The notes under the pieces were generated by a model that saw only the letters and a list, made by a program, of their open reading frames with translations, had not been told where the DNA came from and ran no database searches. Made by a program: the position numbers and the translations under genes. This document shows, piece by piece, positions 1 through 8,460 of a stretch of 64,000 nucleotides of DNA (within the stretch, counting starts at the first letter, position 1; each line of letters opens with the position of its first letter). Origin of the DNA: JAIBJN01 sp963775625 (GTDB taxonomy: Bacteria; Actinomycetota; Thermoleophilia; Gaiellales; Gaiellaceae); contig CAVZJM010000004.1 in NCBI GenBank assembly GCA_963775625.1, positions 62,001 through 126,000 on the forward strand. Reading direction: 5' to 3'.

Positions 1-139
1 CGCGCGCCTCGTCGACAGCGGCGAGCTGCGCCCGCTGGTCGATTCGGTCTTCCCGCTCGCCGAAACGCGCGCGGCCTTCGAGCGCTGCATGCAGCCTGGC
101 AAGCGTGGCAAAGTGGTGCTCCGGGTCGTCGATGACTAG
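1..139 (+). CDS. C-terminal end of a zinc-type/quinone oxidoreductase (MDR family), 5' truncated
   Basis: The reading frame is open from base 2 to the TAG at 137-139 and gives 45 residues. It contains a stretch reading LVDSGELRPLVDSVFPL followed by ETRAAFE and a final GKRGKVVLRV. This is the usual C-terminal signature of medium-chain dehydrogenase/reductase enzymes such as NADPH:quinone reductases, where the last strand carries a G-K-x-V motif. The rest of the gene lies upstream of the window. Its stop codon overlaps the ATG of the next gene, so the two are probably co-transcribed. The substrate cannot be deduced from the fragment. Confidence 0.8.
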   Translation, partial: ARLVDSGELRPLVDSVFPLAETRAAFERCMQPGKRGKVVLRVVDD

Positions 140-938
140 ACAGGAGCAGAAGGCCGAGGAGTTCCGGGCGCTGCACTCCGGGGAGCCGTTCGTGATCCCG
201 AACCCCTGGGACGCCGGCTCGGCTCGGGTGCTGGCCGCGCTCGGGTTCAAGGCCCTGGCCACCACGAGCTCCGGCTTCGCGTTCACGCTCGGGCGCCTGG
301 ACGGCGACGTGACCCTCGACGAGGTCGTCGCGCACGCCGCTGCGCTCGCCGCAGCGACCGACCTTCCCCTCTCGGTCGACCTCGAGAACGGCTACGGCCC
401 CGATCCGGAGGACGCGGCCCTCGCGATCGCCCGCGCTGCCGAGGCGGGGGCCGTCGGCGGCTCGATCGAGGACTACGACCCCGAAGGCGGCATCTACGAG
501 CCTGCCCACGCGGTCGAGAGGATCGCTGCTGCAGCAGAAGCTGCCCACGGCCTCGGCTTTCCGTTCACGCTCACCGCGCGGGCGGAGAACCACATTCGCG
601 GCAACCCGGATCTGGAGGACACGATTGCGCGCCTCCGGGCCTTCGAGGAGGCCGGGGCGGACGTTCTCTACGCGCCCGGGCTGCGGGCCTCCGACGAGAT
701 CCGGGCCGTGTGCGAGGCGGTCTCGAGGCCCGTGAACGTGCTGGCTCTGCCCGGGCTCTCGGTGGCGGAGATCGTCGCGGCCGGGGGGCAGCGAGTCAGC
801 GTGGGAGGCGGCCTGACCTGGGTGGCGGCCGGCGCGATGGCGGCGGCCGCCACGGAGATCCGGGATGCGGGCGACGTCTCGTCCCTCGGCGCCCGCCTGC
901 CGCTCGACGAATGGCTCGCCAGCCGAGAGGCGTTGTAA
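132..938 (+). CDS. Isocitrate lyase/PEP mutase family protein
   Basis: This 268-residue protein belongs to the isocitrate lyase/phosphoenolpyruvate phosphomutase superfamily, whose members make or break C-C or P-C bonds next to a carboxylate using Mg2+. Visible family hallmarks are PNPWDAGSAR near residue 23, DLENGYG at 83-89 (the metal-binding acidic loop) and GSIEDY near 110-115. The length matches the short carboxyvinyl-carboxyphosphonate phosphorylmutase-like branch. The ATG at 132 overlaps the previous gene's stop codon. I prefer it to an in-frame upstream ATG at 105, which would add residues encoded inside the upstream gene. The exact substrate (2-methylisocitrate, oxaloacetate or other) is not determinable. 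Confidence 0.88.
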   Translation: MTRQEQKAEEFRALHSGEPFVIPNPWDAGSARVLAALGFKALATTSSGFAFTLGRLDGDVTLDEVVAHAAALAAATDLPLSVDLENGYGPDPEDAALAIARAAEAGAVGGSIEDYDPEGGIYEPAHAVERIAAAAEAAHGLGFPFTLTARAENHIRGNPDLEDTIARLRAFEEAGADVLYAPGLRASDEIRAVCEAVSRPVNVLALPGLSVAEIVAAGGQRVSVGGGLTWVAAGAMAAAATEIRDAGDVSSLGARLPLDEWLASREAL

Positions 939-990
939 AGCCCTCGCCGTGGCAGTAGAGTCGGGCCTCGAAGCTCACCCGGGAGGGCCG

Positions 991-2264
991 ATGACCGAGC
1001 ACCGCGGAAGGGTCCGCACGATGACGGCGCTGGTAGGGGTGGCGGTGGCCGCGATCCTGGCGGTCCCCGGGACGGCGGGCGCGTCACTGGACGGAGGCGG
1101 CAGCAGCAGCAGCAAGCTGACACCCGTCGTCGTCTTCCCGGCCTTCCACTTCACGAAGCTCGAGGTCGTCGTGCGCGACCAGGTCGTCGCGCCCGAGTGC
1201 CCGAGCTCCGGGGTCTTCGAGGACTGGTTCCTGAACGACAACCCGAGCACGACCTTCTCGCAGGTCTGCCAGGACAAGCTCCTGACCCTCCGCATCAACC
1301 GTGGCAAGCGGTTCCATGACCAGAAGGGCGTGACGGTCAGCGTCAAGGACTACGGCACGACCGAGAGCGCGCCCTTCTACGAGCCCATGTACGTGGCGCT
1401 CGAGGCCGTCGGCTACGTGAGGAACAGCGACATTCGCGTCGCGGGCTACGACTCGCGCCTCACTCCCGACATGAGGCACTTCGTCAAGCAGACGAAGCGG
1501 CTGATCCGGGACACGTACTGGGACAACGGCAGGCGGCCCGTGCATCTCGTCGGCCACTCGAACGGGCCTCTCTACGCCCAGTACCTGCTCACGCACACGT
1601 CGCAGCGCTGGAAGGACAAACACATCCACGGCTTCACGCCGATCGCCGGGAACTTCCCGGGGCAGGGGCTCCTGTACCCGCTCCTCTTCACCGGTCTCAA
1701 CGTGACCGACTTCACGTTCCCCACGACTCCCGAGAACGCCGCGAGCAGCGCGTTCATGTACCTCACCCACCCCTCGAGCTACATGAGCGCCGCCGATCCG
1801 CGGGTCTTCGACAGCCTCGAGACCGTCGTCGAGGACGCGTCGACGGGCGGTCGTACACGCCGGACGACTACCGGCAGCTCTTCAGGGACGCGGGGCTCGG
1901 CTGGGCGAAGCGCCTCGCCGACCGCTACATCGGGTTCGTCGAGTTCGCCCGCCGGAAGGCCTTCCCGAACGTCGACGTCTACGCGGAGAAGGGCTCGGGC
2001 CTCGAGACGCCGGTCGGGATGGTGCTGGACGATCTCACCGTCGGCCAGGTCGTGGACGAGTCGAACGAGTTCTTCATCCGCGACGGCGACATCAACCAGG
2101 AGGACATCACGAACGACGCCGTGCTCGTCTGGGCGGCCATGCAGTGCTTCCGCTTCAGCCTCACGGACAATCCCGGCGTCGACCACTTCACGCTGCCGGG
2201 CGACCCGGGCGTGCTGAGCCGGCTGCTCGCGAATCTGGCCGCTCCGCGCTCCGACTGCGGCTAG
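991..2264 (+). pseudogene. Secreted LCAT-like acyltransferase/phospholipase, split by a frameshift
   Basis: A good GGGAGG ribosome site (981-986) precedes the ATG at 991. The N-terminus is a signal peptide ending around ASL. The first frame runs through a GHSNG nucleophile elbow (positions about 1554-1568), as in lecithin:cholesterol acyltransferase and group XV phospholipase A2. At about 1849 one base appears to be missing: the frame turns into Arg/Ser-rich nonsense, while the next frame continues sensibly with SYTPDDYRQLF and runs to a TAG at 2262-2264. The downstream part holds DGD near 2085 and DHFTL near 2180, the likely Asp and His of the triad. The first frame alone therefore cannot make an active enzyme. 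Either this is a pseudogene or there is a base error. Lipid transfer or lipase activity is family knowledge. Confidence 0.7.
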
Positions 2265-2298
2265 CGCCGCCCGGCCCGCCCAGGGCCGTGCGGTCGTA

Positions 2299-3402
2299 TC
2301 AGGAGTCCTTCTTCGCCTGACCCTTGGCGGGAGCGTGGCTCGGGGGGCCGTGGCCTTTCTTCGCCTTGGCCGGCTTGTCATGGCCGGGGGGCGTACGGCC
2401 GTGCGGGCCGCCCGGCGTCGACGCTGCCTTCTTGGCGTGGCCCAGTGCCTTGCCGTTCCCGTTCCCGTTGTGCTTCTTGTCCTTGGCCTTCGCAGCGGCG
2501 GCGGTCGCCTGCCCAAAGGCGCGACCGCCCTCGGGCTTCGGCCGTGGCTTCGTCGCGACGGCCGTAGCTCCGGCGACGGGCGACGAGACCTCGGTCTCCG
2601 CTGGAGCTGCGATCGACCGCGTCGGTGCCGACGACGAGGTCGAGTCGGCTCGAAGCTCCTGCGCTGCCGAGATTGCACGGGAGCCTCCCGGGTCGGGCCT
2701 GTCGCGCCACACGCCGGCCGGGTCGGTGGCGACGACGGTTGCCGTCGTCGCGGCGGCGACGGTGAGCGTGGCGAGCTTGACGCCCGTGCTCCCGGCGAAG
2801 AGCCCCTTGATCGCCGCGGCGAGCCCGCCCACGTCCAGTGCGCAGAGCGCCTTGCCGCGCCCGTGCTTGCCCGGATCGTCGAGGGCGGCGGCGAGCGAGC
2901 GGCGCGCGCGGAAGATCAGCGTCTCGACCGCGGCCTGGGTCAGCCCGAGCCGTTGTCCCACCTCGTGGTAGGAGAGGCCCTGCCATTCTCGCAGGAGGAT
3001 CGCCTCGCGCTGGCGCTCCGGCAGGCTGCAAAGCGCGTCGGTAAGGCCGATGAGGGCGTCGGACGAGCGCTCCGGTGCCGCAACGGTCTCCTCGAGGATC
3101 GTGATGTCCTGGGCTTGCTCGAGCCTCCCGCGGCGGCCCGACGAGCGCATCCGGCCGAAGCAGACGTTCTGCGCGATCCGGAGGAGCCAGGCGGAGCCGA
3201 CCTTCGGCCGCGTCCCCTGGTTCAGGCTCCGACAGGCGTTCAGGTACGTGGTCTGGAGCGCGTCCTCGGCTTCCTCCGGTGAGCGGAGAAGACGCAGGCA
3301 GTAGCCGTAGACCCAGCCCGAGTGCTCCTGGAAGAGCTGCTCGGCCGTCTCGGAGGCAGCCGGCGCCAGGGCAACGCGACTTGCCTCGGGGGCGACGGCC
3401 AT
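2299..3402 (-). CDS. ECF-type sigma factor with C-terminal transmembrane segment and basic tail
   Basis: The first ~180 residues are a sigma-70 family ECF factor. Region 2 has YCLRLLRSPEEAEDALQ and AWLLRIAQNVC; region 4 has LPERQREAILLREWQGLSYHEVG followed by an LTQAAVETLIFRAR helix-turn-helix. It should direct RNA polymerase to its own promoters. Unusually, the protein continues for about 190 residues. There is an Ala/Gly-rich hydrophobic stretch (LATLTVAAATTATVVAT), probably a membrane span, then a low-complexity tail rich in Lys, Gly, Pro and His. This could tether the factor to the membrane, replacing a separate anti-sigma factor; that is inference. ATG 3402 is preferred over GTG 3408. 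It faces the secreted-protein gene at 3523. Confidence 0.85.
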   Translation of the reverse strand: MAVAPEASRVALAPAASETAEQLFQEHSGWVYGYCLRLLRSPEEAEDALQTTYLNACRSLNQGTRPKVGSAWLLRIAQNVCFGRMRSSGRRGRLEQAQDITILEETVAAPERSSDALIGLTDALCSLPERQREAILLREWQGLSYHEVGQRLGLTQAAVETLIFRARRSLAAALDDPGKHGRGKALCALDVGGLAAAIKGLFAGSTGVKLATLTVAAATTATVVATDPAGVWRDRPDPGGSRAISAAQELRADSTSSSAPTRSIAAPAETEVSSPVAGATAVATKPRPKPEGGRAFGQATAAAAKAKDKKHNGNGNGKALGHAKKAASTPGGPHGRTPPGHDKPAKAKKGHGPPSHAPAKGQAKKDS

Positions 3403-3437
3403 GCGCACATTGTTGCGGATTCTCGGCGAGCTTCAAG

Positions 3438-3466
3438 CGCGCCGCAGGTTTTCGGCCTGCGGCGCG
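3438..3466. promoter_or_regulatory. 11-bp perfect hairpin between the divergent sigma-factor and secreted-protein genes
   Basis: CGCGCCGCAGG at 3438-3448 pairs perfectly with 3456-3466 around a seven-base TTTTCGG loop. It lies in the 114-base divergent gap. It therefore falls in the likely 5' leader of the gene at 3523 or in the promoter region of the sigma gene. No T-run follows on either strand, so it is not a classical terminator. A leader structure or a protein-binding dyad are both possible. Confidence 0.45.
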
Positions 3467-3522
3467 TCTGTGCACGTGAAGACCACTCCCGGCAAGAAAC
3501 CGAGTTGGAGACCAGACATCTC

Positions 3523-4065
3523 ATGAAGCGTGGACTGACGGCGGTGCTTGCCGGCGCGCTCGCCGCCGTGCTGCTCGTCCCGGTGGCCGGCGCGAAGCCG
3601 GGCAACGGAAACGGACACGGGCACGGTCCCCCGGCGTGGGCAGGTGGATCCGGCGGAGCAAAGGGTGCCGGCAAGCCCGACCAGGCCGCCAAGCAGGCAC
3701 GGAAGGCGGAGAAGGCCGAGCGGAAGGCCGAGCGTCGCGCGGCACGAGGTAGTGCAACCGAGGGCGGCGAGGACGGTCCCCGGCACGAGAACCCGGCGTG
3801 GATCTGCAAGTTCGAGCGCGAGCAGATGGGCGCCGACGCCTTCGCCGAGGAGTACGGCGAGAACGAGAACAAGGCCAACGCTTTCGGCAAGTGCGTCTCC
3901 CGCGAGGCGCACGATCGCGACGGCGTCACGGAGGACGACGCGGAGGCTCCTGCGGCTGACGAGACGCTCGACCCCGGCGACTCCACGGACGAGGATCCCG
4001 TGGAGCCCACGCCACCGGCCGCGGTCCAAGCATTTCTGCATTACCTATGGCCATTTCTCTTTTAA
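3523..4065 (+). CDS. Secreted Lys/Ala-rich hypothetical protein
   Basis: This 180-residue protein opens with a clear signal peptide (MKRGLTAVLAGALAAVLLVPVAGA). It is followed by a Gly/His/Asn-rich linker, a Lys/Ala/Arg helix (residues about 60-85), a more ordered core with two cysteines (PAWICKFEREQMG ... FGKCVSREAHD) and an acidic, Pro-rich C-terminal region. I do not recognise an enzyme domain. The two cysteines may form a disulfide outside the cell. TTGGAG lies about 12 bases upstream of the ATG. It is transcribed away from the ECF sigma gene, so it may belong to that sigma factor's regulon (inference). Confidence 0.75.
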   Translation: MKRGLTAVLAGALAAVLLVPVAGAKPGNGNGHGHGPPAWAGGSGGAKGAGKPDQAAKQARKAEKAERKAERRAARGSATEGGEDGPRHENPAWICKFEREQMGADAFAEEYGENENKANAFGKCVSREAHDRDGVTEDDAEAPAADETLDPGDSTDEDPVEPTPPAAVQAFLHYLWPFLF

Positions 4066-4137
4066 CCCGGGACCGAGTGGCGGAACCCAGTAGCGCCGGG
4101 CGCTCCGTTCGCCCGTAGCGCTCCGCTACTCCAAGAA

Positions 4138-4180
4138 GTCGCCCCTGGACTCGCGGCCAACCGGGGGCGACTCTCTCTTG
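4138..4180 (+). terminator. Rho-independent-like terminator
   Basis: GTCGCCCC (4138-4145) pairs with GGGGCGAC (4164-4171). A pyrimidine-rich CTCTCTCTTG tail follows. It lies between the converging ends of the secreted-protein gene and the L,D-transpeptidase gene, so it can serve the plus strand and perhaps both. Confidence 0.6.
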
Positions 4181-4181
4181 C

Positions 4182-5222
4182 CTAGGCGATCGACAGCGGC
4201 GTGTGCAGGGGGACGCGGTCGTACAGGTCGATCACGTCCCGGACGGTCATGCGGATGCAGCCGTGTGAGGCCGCCGTGCCGATGGAGGCCTCGTCGGCCG
4301 TCCCATGGATGCCGGCCCCGTCCCAGAAGCCCAGCCAGCGCGCCTTGATCGGGTTGTCGGGATCGTTTCCCTTGATCACCTTGCCCGCGAGGTCGCCCGC
4401 CCAGGCCTTGTCGGGGACGTACCACGCGGGATTGGCGGCCATGCTCTCGATCTCGTAGATGCCGGTTGGGGTCTCGAAGCCGAGCGCCCCGATACCGACC
4501 CGATAGGTCTTGACGAGCTTGCGGTTCACGAAGAGTCGGAGCTCGCGACGGCTACGGCTGATTGCGATGAAGTGGCCGTAGCGATCGCTCAGCTCCTTCG
4601 TCGTCACCTTCGGCTGCACGGACTTCGTCGGGACGGCCAGGCTGCGGCTCTCCTCGGCGGTCACGAGGGTCTCGGAGATACCGCGCCGAAGCGCCTGCGC
4701 CTGGACGGTCACCCCGGTGGTCGCAGGAGTGAGGCGGACGCCGGTGAACGACGCCGCCACCGTCGCGTCGCGTGCCTCGCGGTCGAGCTCGCGACGGATA
4801 CCGGCAACGACCCGAGCGACGGCCGCGGTCGAGAACTCGACGTCCAGCTCGTGGTCGGTTCCCTCGGCGCGCCCCGTCAGGTCGCGGAACGAGCGCCCGA
4901 GGAAGTTCCCCTCCCGGCTCTCCGCCACCGCCGCGCGCACGAGCTCCTCGGCATTGGTGCGGACGTCGACGAGCGCGGGGTCGAGCTCGAAGCGGCGGTC
5001 GCGGTAGGTGAGCATCACCGGTTGCTCGAGCCGCTGGGAGAGCTCCCGCTCCACGGCTGCGCGAGCCTCCGCCTCGGACATGCCGCCGACGTCCACCCCG
5101 CCGACGGTCGTCCCGGCGACGATCTCCCCGGAGCGGGACGCGTCGTACCGGTGCAGGGCTGCGACGCCCGACCCGACGAGGACGGCGAGAGCAAGGAGCG
5201 AGATGACGAGCGCCTTGCGCAC
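4182..5222 (-). CDS. L,D-transpeptidase (YkuD) with N-terminal PG-binding-like domain
   Basis: This 346-residue envelope enzyme is expected to form 3-3 cross-links or attach proteins in peptidoglycan. It has an N-terminal hydrophobic segment (residues 5-24) acting as signal/anchor. A VanW-type PG_binding_4-like region follows (TVGGVDVGGMSEAEARAAVE...), then a C-terminal YkuD domain. The catalytic motif HGT...ASHGCIRM is complete, with Cys at about residue 322. Length and domain order are normal for actinobacterial enzymes. The gene ends against the terminator at 4138-4180 and is transcribed away from the gene at 5412. Confidence 0.92.
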   Translation of the reverse strand: MRKALVISLLALAVLVGSGVAALHRYDASRSGEIVAGTTVGGVDVGGMSEAEARAAVERELSQRLEQPVMLTYRDRRFELDPALVDVRTNAEELVRAAVAESREGNFLGRSFRDLTGRAEGTDHELDVEFSTAAVARVVAGIRRELDREARDATVAASFTGVRLTPATTGVTVQAQALRRGISETLVTAEESRSLAVPTKSVQPKVTTKELSDRYGHFIAISRSRRELRLFVNRKLVKTYRVGIGALGFETPTGIYEIESMAANPAWYVPDKAWAGDLAGKVIKGNDPDNPIKARWLGFWDGAGIHGTADEASIGTAASHGCIRMTVRDVIDLYDRVPLHTPLSIA

Positions 5223-5279
5223 GCGAAGCCCACTACCTTAGCGGGTCGGGCATCGACCCCCTCGTCCGGCTGGTCCTGC

Positions 5280-5308
5280 TTGACAAGGGCTCGGCTCGCG
5301 CCTATCGA
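5280..5308 (+). promoter_or_regulatory. Candidate sigma-70-type promoter
   Basis: TTGACA at 5280-5285 is separated by exactly 17 bases from TATCGA at 5303-5308. The spacing is ideal and the -35 box perfect, but the -10 box is only partial. It would drive the secreted-protein gene at 5412 with a leader of roughly 95 bases. The motif GACAAGGGC occurs twice here (5282 and 5307), overlapping both boxes. Confidence 0.4.
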
Positions 5309-5339
5309 CAAGGGCAAGGGGTGATCCGATAGGGAGGGC

Positions 5340-5394
5340 GAGCGAGGATGCGGCCGTACCCTCGCTCCGCTCTGACGCACCCGGAACGTCAGAG
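5340..5394 (+). promoter_or_regulatory. Two tandem hairpins in the 5' leader of the gene at 5412
   Basis: GAGCGAGG (5340-5347) pairs with CCTCGCTC (5360-5367). CTCTGACG (5370-5377) pairs with CGTCAGAG (5387-5394) over a nine-base loop. Both stems are perfect 8-mers, and the second ends only 17 bases before the start codon, next to the GAAAGGGG ribosome site. They could control translation or stability of the leader. No known riboswitch class is recognised. Confidence 0.4.
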
Positions 5395-5411
5395 AACCGA
5401 AAGGGGTTTGG

Positions 5412-6554
5412 ATGAGGTTTCGCACGATGCTGCGGCTTGCCGCATGTACGGCCGTCGTTGCCGGCGTGATGGCGCCGGTCGCGAGCGCGACATCGCCGAT
5501 CCAGGCGTACAAGACAGCCGAGGCGCACTGGACGAGGACGTTCGAATGGACGATCGACAAGTCCGTCTCGCCCGACTCGTGGAATCTCGAGACCGGCCAG
5601 TCCGGCACGAGCACGTACACGGTCGAGGTGACGAAGAGCGCGCCCGTCGACCAGCTCTGGGTCGAGGGCGAGGTCTGCGTCGAGAACGTCAGCGCGAGCC
5701 CGACCGAGAACCTGAAGGTGGTCGACCGGCTGCAAGCGCTCGTGGGCGAGGACGTGATCACGCTCGCCTCGGTGCCGCTCGACATGAGCGTGAACCCGGT
5801 GCTCGATCCGGGCGAGTCGCACTGCTATCCGTACTCGATCCCGTTCGAGCCAGTGGCGGGCGCGACGTACCGCAACAACGCACGGGTGACGGTCACGAAC
5901 GACCCGCGGAGCCCGGGCGAGGAGATGGGCCCGAACGAGAAGGTCGACTTCACGCTTCCCGACCCGACGGTCGTCGACGGCTCCGTGAACGTGGACGACA
6001 CGAACGGCCTCTCCTGGCTGTTCACGGGCTCCGGGACGCGGACGTACACGCGGACGTTCCGGTGTGACGAGGACGAGGGAACGCACGACAACACCGCGAC
6101 CATCCGCGAGACCGGCCGAAGCGACGACGCGCGCGTGACCGTCACGTGCAAGGAGCCGCCGGCGCCGGGCTGCACGCTCACGCAGGGGTACTGGAAGACC
6201 CATTCGAAGTACGGCCCGGCGCCGTACGACGCAACGTGGGCGCTGATCGGCGAGGACACCGCATTCTTCTCGAGCGGGAAGACGTGGTATCAGGCGATCA
6301 ACACGTCCTCCGCCGGAGGGAACGCGTACTACATCCTCGCGCACCAGTACATCGCGGCGAAGCTCAACCTCGCCGGCGGTACGAGCTCGTCGGCCGGGGT
6401 CAACGCGGCGCTGGCCGGGGCGGAGGCGTTCTACGCCGCCTACACGCCGAGCTCGACGCTCTCGAAGGCCGTGCGCGCGCAGGCGATCGCCTACGCGGGC
6501 ACCCTCGGCGACTACAACGAAGGCAAGACCGGCCCCGGGCACTGCCCGGGCTAG
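5412..6554 (+). CDS. Secreted hypothetical protein with C-terminal TQGYWKTH domain
   Basis: The 380-residue product has a signal peptide cleaved after about VASA (residue 26). The middle is beta-rich (residues ~30-250), with DUF11/Ig-like repeats such as VTKSAPVDQLWVEGEVCVENVS and YRNNARVTVTND. The C-terminal domain begins CTLTQGYWKTHSKYG and ends GKTGPGHCPG, a motif seen in exported proteins of actinobacteria and other soil bacteria. Cysteines occur in pairs suitable for disulfides. The ATG is preceded by GAAAGGGG. The role is unknown; an extracellular surface or adhesion protein is the most I would infer. Confidence 0.85.
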   Translation: MRFRTMLRLAACTAVVAGVMAPVASATSPIQAYKTAEAHWTRTFEWTIDKSVSPDSWNLETGQSGTSTYTVEVTKSAPVDQLWVEGEVCVENVSASPTENLKVVDRLQALVGEDVITLASVPLDMSVNPVLDPGESHCYPYSIPFEPVAGATYRNNARVTVTNDPRSPGEEMGPNEKVDFTLPDPTVVDGSVNVDDTNGLSWLFTGSGTRTYTRTFRCDEDEGTHDNTATIRETGRSDDARVTVTCKEPPAPGCTLTQGYWKTHSKYGPAPYDATWALIGEDTAFFSSGKTWYQAINTSSAGGNAYYILAHQYIAAKLNLAGGTSSSAGVNAALAGAEAFYAAYTPSSTLSKAVRAQAIAYAGTLGDYNEGKTGPGHCPG

Positions 6555-6568
6555 CCGGCCGACTCGCG

Positions 6569-6594
6569 GAGAGGGCCCCGACCGGGGCCCTCTC
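6569..6594 (+). terminator. Strong terminator hairpin after the secreted-protein gene
   Basis: GAGAGGGCCCC (6569-6579) and GGGGCCCTCTC (6584-6594) form an 11-bp perfect stem with a GACC loop, 14 bases after the stop codon. There is only a short pyrimidine tail (TCGTGT). It separates this gene from typA. Confidence 0.75.
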
Positions 6595-6615
6595 TCGTGT
6601 CGCTACCCTCACGCG

Positions 6616-8460
6616 GTGCCCCTCCGCTCGGACATCCGCAACCTCGCCATCGTGGCGCACGTCGACCACGGCAAGACGACGCTCGTCGACGCGCTGCTCT
6701 GGCAGTCCGGCGCCTTCCGCGCGAACCAGGACGTTGCCGAGCGCGTGCTCGACACGATGGACCTCGAGCGCGAGAAGGGCATCACCATCCTCGCCAAGAA
6801 CACGGCCGTCCGCTACGCGGGGACGAAGATCAACATCGTCGACACGCCCGGCCACGCGGACTTCGGCGGCGAGGTGGAACGTGGCCTGACGATGGTCGAC
6901 GGCGTGCTCCTGCTCGTGGACGCGAGCGAGGGGCCGCTGCCGCAAACCCGCTTCGTGCTCCGCAAGGCGCTCGAGGCGCGGCTCCCCGTGATCCTCGTCG
7001 TCAACAAGGTCGACCGGCCCGACGCGCGCATCGAGGCGGTCGTGAACGAGGTGTACGAGCTCTTCCTCGACCTGGACGCCGACGAGAGCCAGATCGAGTT
7101 CCCGATCGTCTACTGCAACGGGAGGGCCGGCCGGGCCTCGCTCGACTCCGACCCGGACGCCCTCGACCCCGACCTGCAACCGCTGCTCGATCTGATCCTG
7201 GAGCACATTCCGGCGCCCACCTACGAGGAGGGACATCCGCTGCAGGCGCTCGTCACGAACCTGGACGCCTCGCCGTACGTCGGTCGCCTGGCGCTCTGCC
7301 GCGTCTTGCAGGGGACGATCCAGCGCGGGCAGCCGATCGCCTGGTGCCGGGCCGACGGCTCGATCGAGCAGGCGAAGGCGACCGAGCTGTACGTCACCGA
7401 GGCGCTCGAGCGCGTCGAGGCCGCGACAGCGGGGCCCGGGGAGATCATCGCGATCGCCGGGATCCCCGAGGTGACGATCGGCGAGACGCTCGCCGACCCC
7501 GCTGACCCGCGCCCGCTTCCCGTGATCTCCGTGGACGAGCCCTCGCTGTCGGTCACGATCGGCATCAACACCTCGCCGCTCGCGGGCCTCGACGGGGACC
7601 AGCTGACCGCGAGCCTGGTGGAGAGCCGGCTCCGCGCAGAGCTGGTGGGAAACGTCTCGCTCCGGATCCTGCCGACCGAACGGCCCGAGGCCTGGGAGAT
7701 CCAGGGGCGCGGCGAGCTTCAGCTGGCAATCCTCGTCGAGCAGATGCGCCGCGAGGGCTTCGAGCTGACGGTGGGCAAGCCCCAGGTCGTGACGCGTCGC
7801 ATCGACGGCGTCCTCCACGAGCCGGTGGAGCGCGTCTCGATCGACGTGCCCGAGGACTACCTCGGCGTCGTGACCCAGCTCTTCGCGCTCCGCAAGGGTC
7901 GCACCGAGGCGCTCGTCAACCACGGCAGCGGCTGGGTGCGGATGGACGTGGTCGTGCCCGCACGCGGCCTGATCGGCTTCCGCACCGAGTTCCTCACGGA
8001 GACCCGCGGGACCGGCATCCTCCATCATGTCTTCGAGCGCTTCGAGCCGTGGTTCGGCGAGCTGCGGACGCGGCCCACGGGCGCGCTCGTCGCGGATCGC
8101 CGCGGGACGACGACGGCCTTCGCCATCCTGAACCTGCAGGAACGCGGCTCGCTGTTCGTCGCCCCGGGAGTCGACGTCTACGAGGGCATGATCGTGGGGG
8201 AGAACGCGCGCGCCGAGGACCTCGACGTGAACGCGACGAAGGAGAAGAAGCTGACCAACGTGCGCTCGTCGACGGCCGACGAGCTGGTCCGCCTGATTCC
8301 GCCGCGGCCGCTCTCGCTCGACCAGGCCCTGGAGTACATCCTCGAGGACGAGTGCGTCGAGGTGACGCCGAACCACGTGCGCCTGCGCAAGGTCGAGCTC
8401 TCGGGACAAAGGCGTCAGTCAGCCGCCAGGCGCAAGGCGCGGGGCCTGGCTCCCGTGTGA
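6616..8460 (+). CDS. typA: Ribosome-associated GTPase TypA/BipA
   Basis: This is a 614-residue translational GTPase. The G1 motif is AHVDHGKTT at residues 13-21. The switch region is LEREKGITI, G3 is DTPGHADFGGE and G4 is NKVD. The elongation-factor-like domains and the TypA-specific C-terminal domain follow. TypA binds the 70S ribosome and helps assembly and translation under stress or cold. It starts with GTG at 6616. Its TGA overlaps the ATG of greA (TGATG), so the two are translationally coupled, an unusual but sensible pairing of translation and transcription factors. Confidence 0.97.
   Translation: MPLRSDIRNLAIVAHVDHGKTTLVDALLWQSGAFRANQDVAERVLDTMDLEREKGITILAKNTAVRYAGTKINIVDTPGHADFGGEVERGLTMVDGVLLLVDASEGPLPQTRFVLRKALEARLPVILVVNKVDRPDARIEAVVNEVYELFLDLDADESQIEFPIVYCNGRAGRASLDSDPDALDPDLQPLLDLILEHIPAPTYEEGHPLQALVTNLDASPYVGRLALCRVLQGTIQRGQPIAWCRADGSIEQAKATELYVTEALERVEAATAGPGEIIAIAGIPEVTIGETLADPADPRPLPVISVDEPSLSVTIGINTSPLAGLDGDQLTASLVESRLRAELVGNVSLRILPTERPEAWEIQGRGELQLAILVEQMRREGFELTVGKPQVVTRRIDGVLHEPVERVSIDVPEDYLGVVTQLFALRKGRTEALVNHGSGWVRMDVVVPARGLIGFRTEFLTETRGTGILHHVFERFEPWFGELRTRPTGALVADRRGTTTAFAILNLQERGSLFVAPGVDVYEGMIVGENARAEDLDVNATKEKKLTNVRSSTADELVRLIPPRPLSLDQALEYILEDECVEVTPNHVRLRKVELSGQRRQSAARRKARGLAPV

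Noticed and set aside
4066..4140. A fourth copy of the dispersed repeat (GCGCTCCG and CCCGTAGCG words)
   Set aside because: Only short words are shared. The conserved core and the terminal arms are missing.
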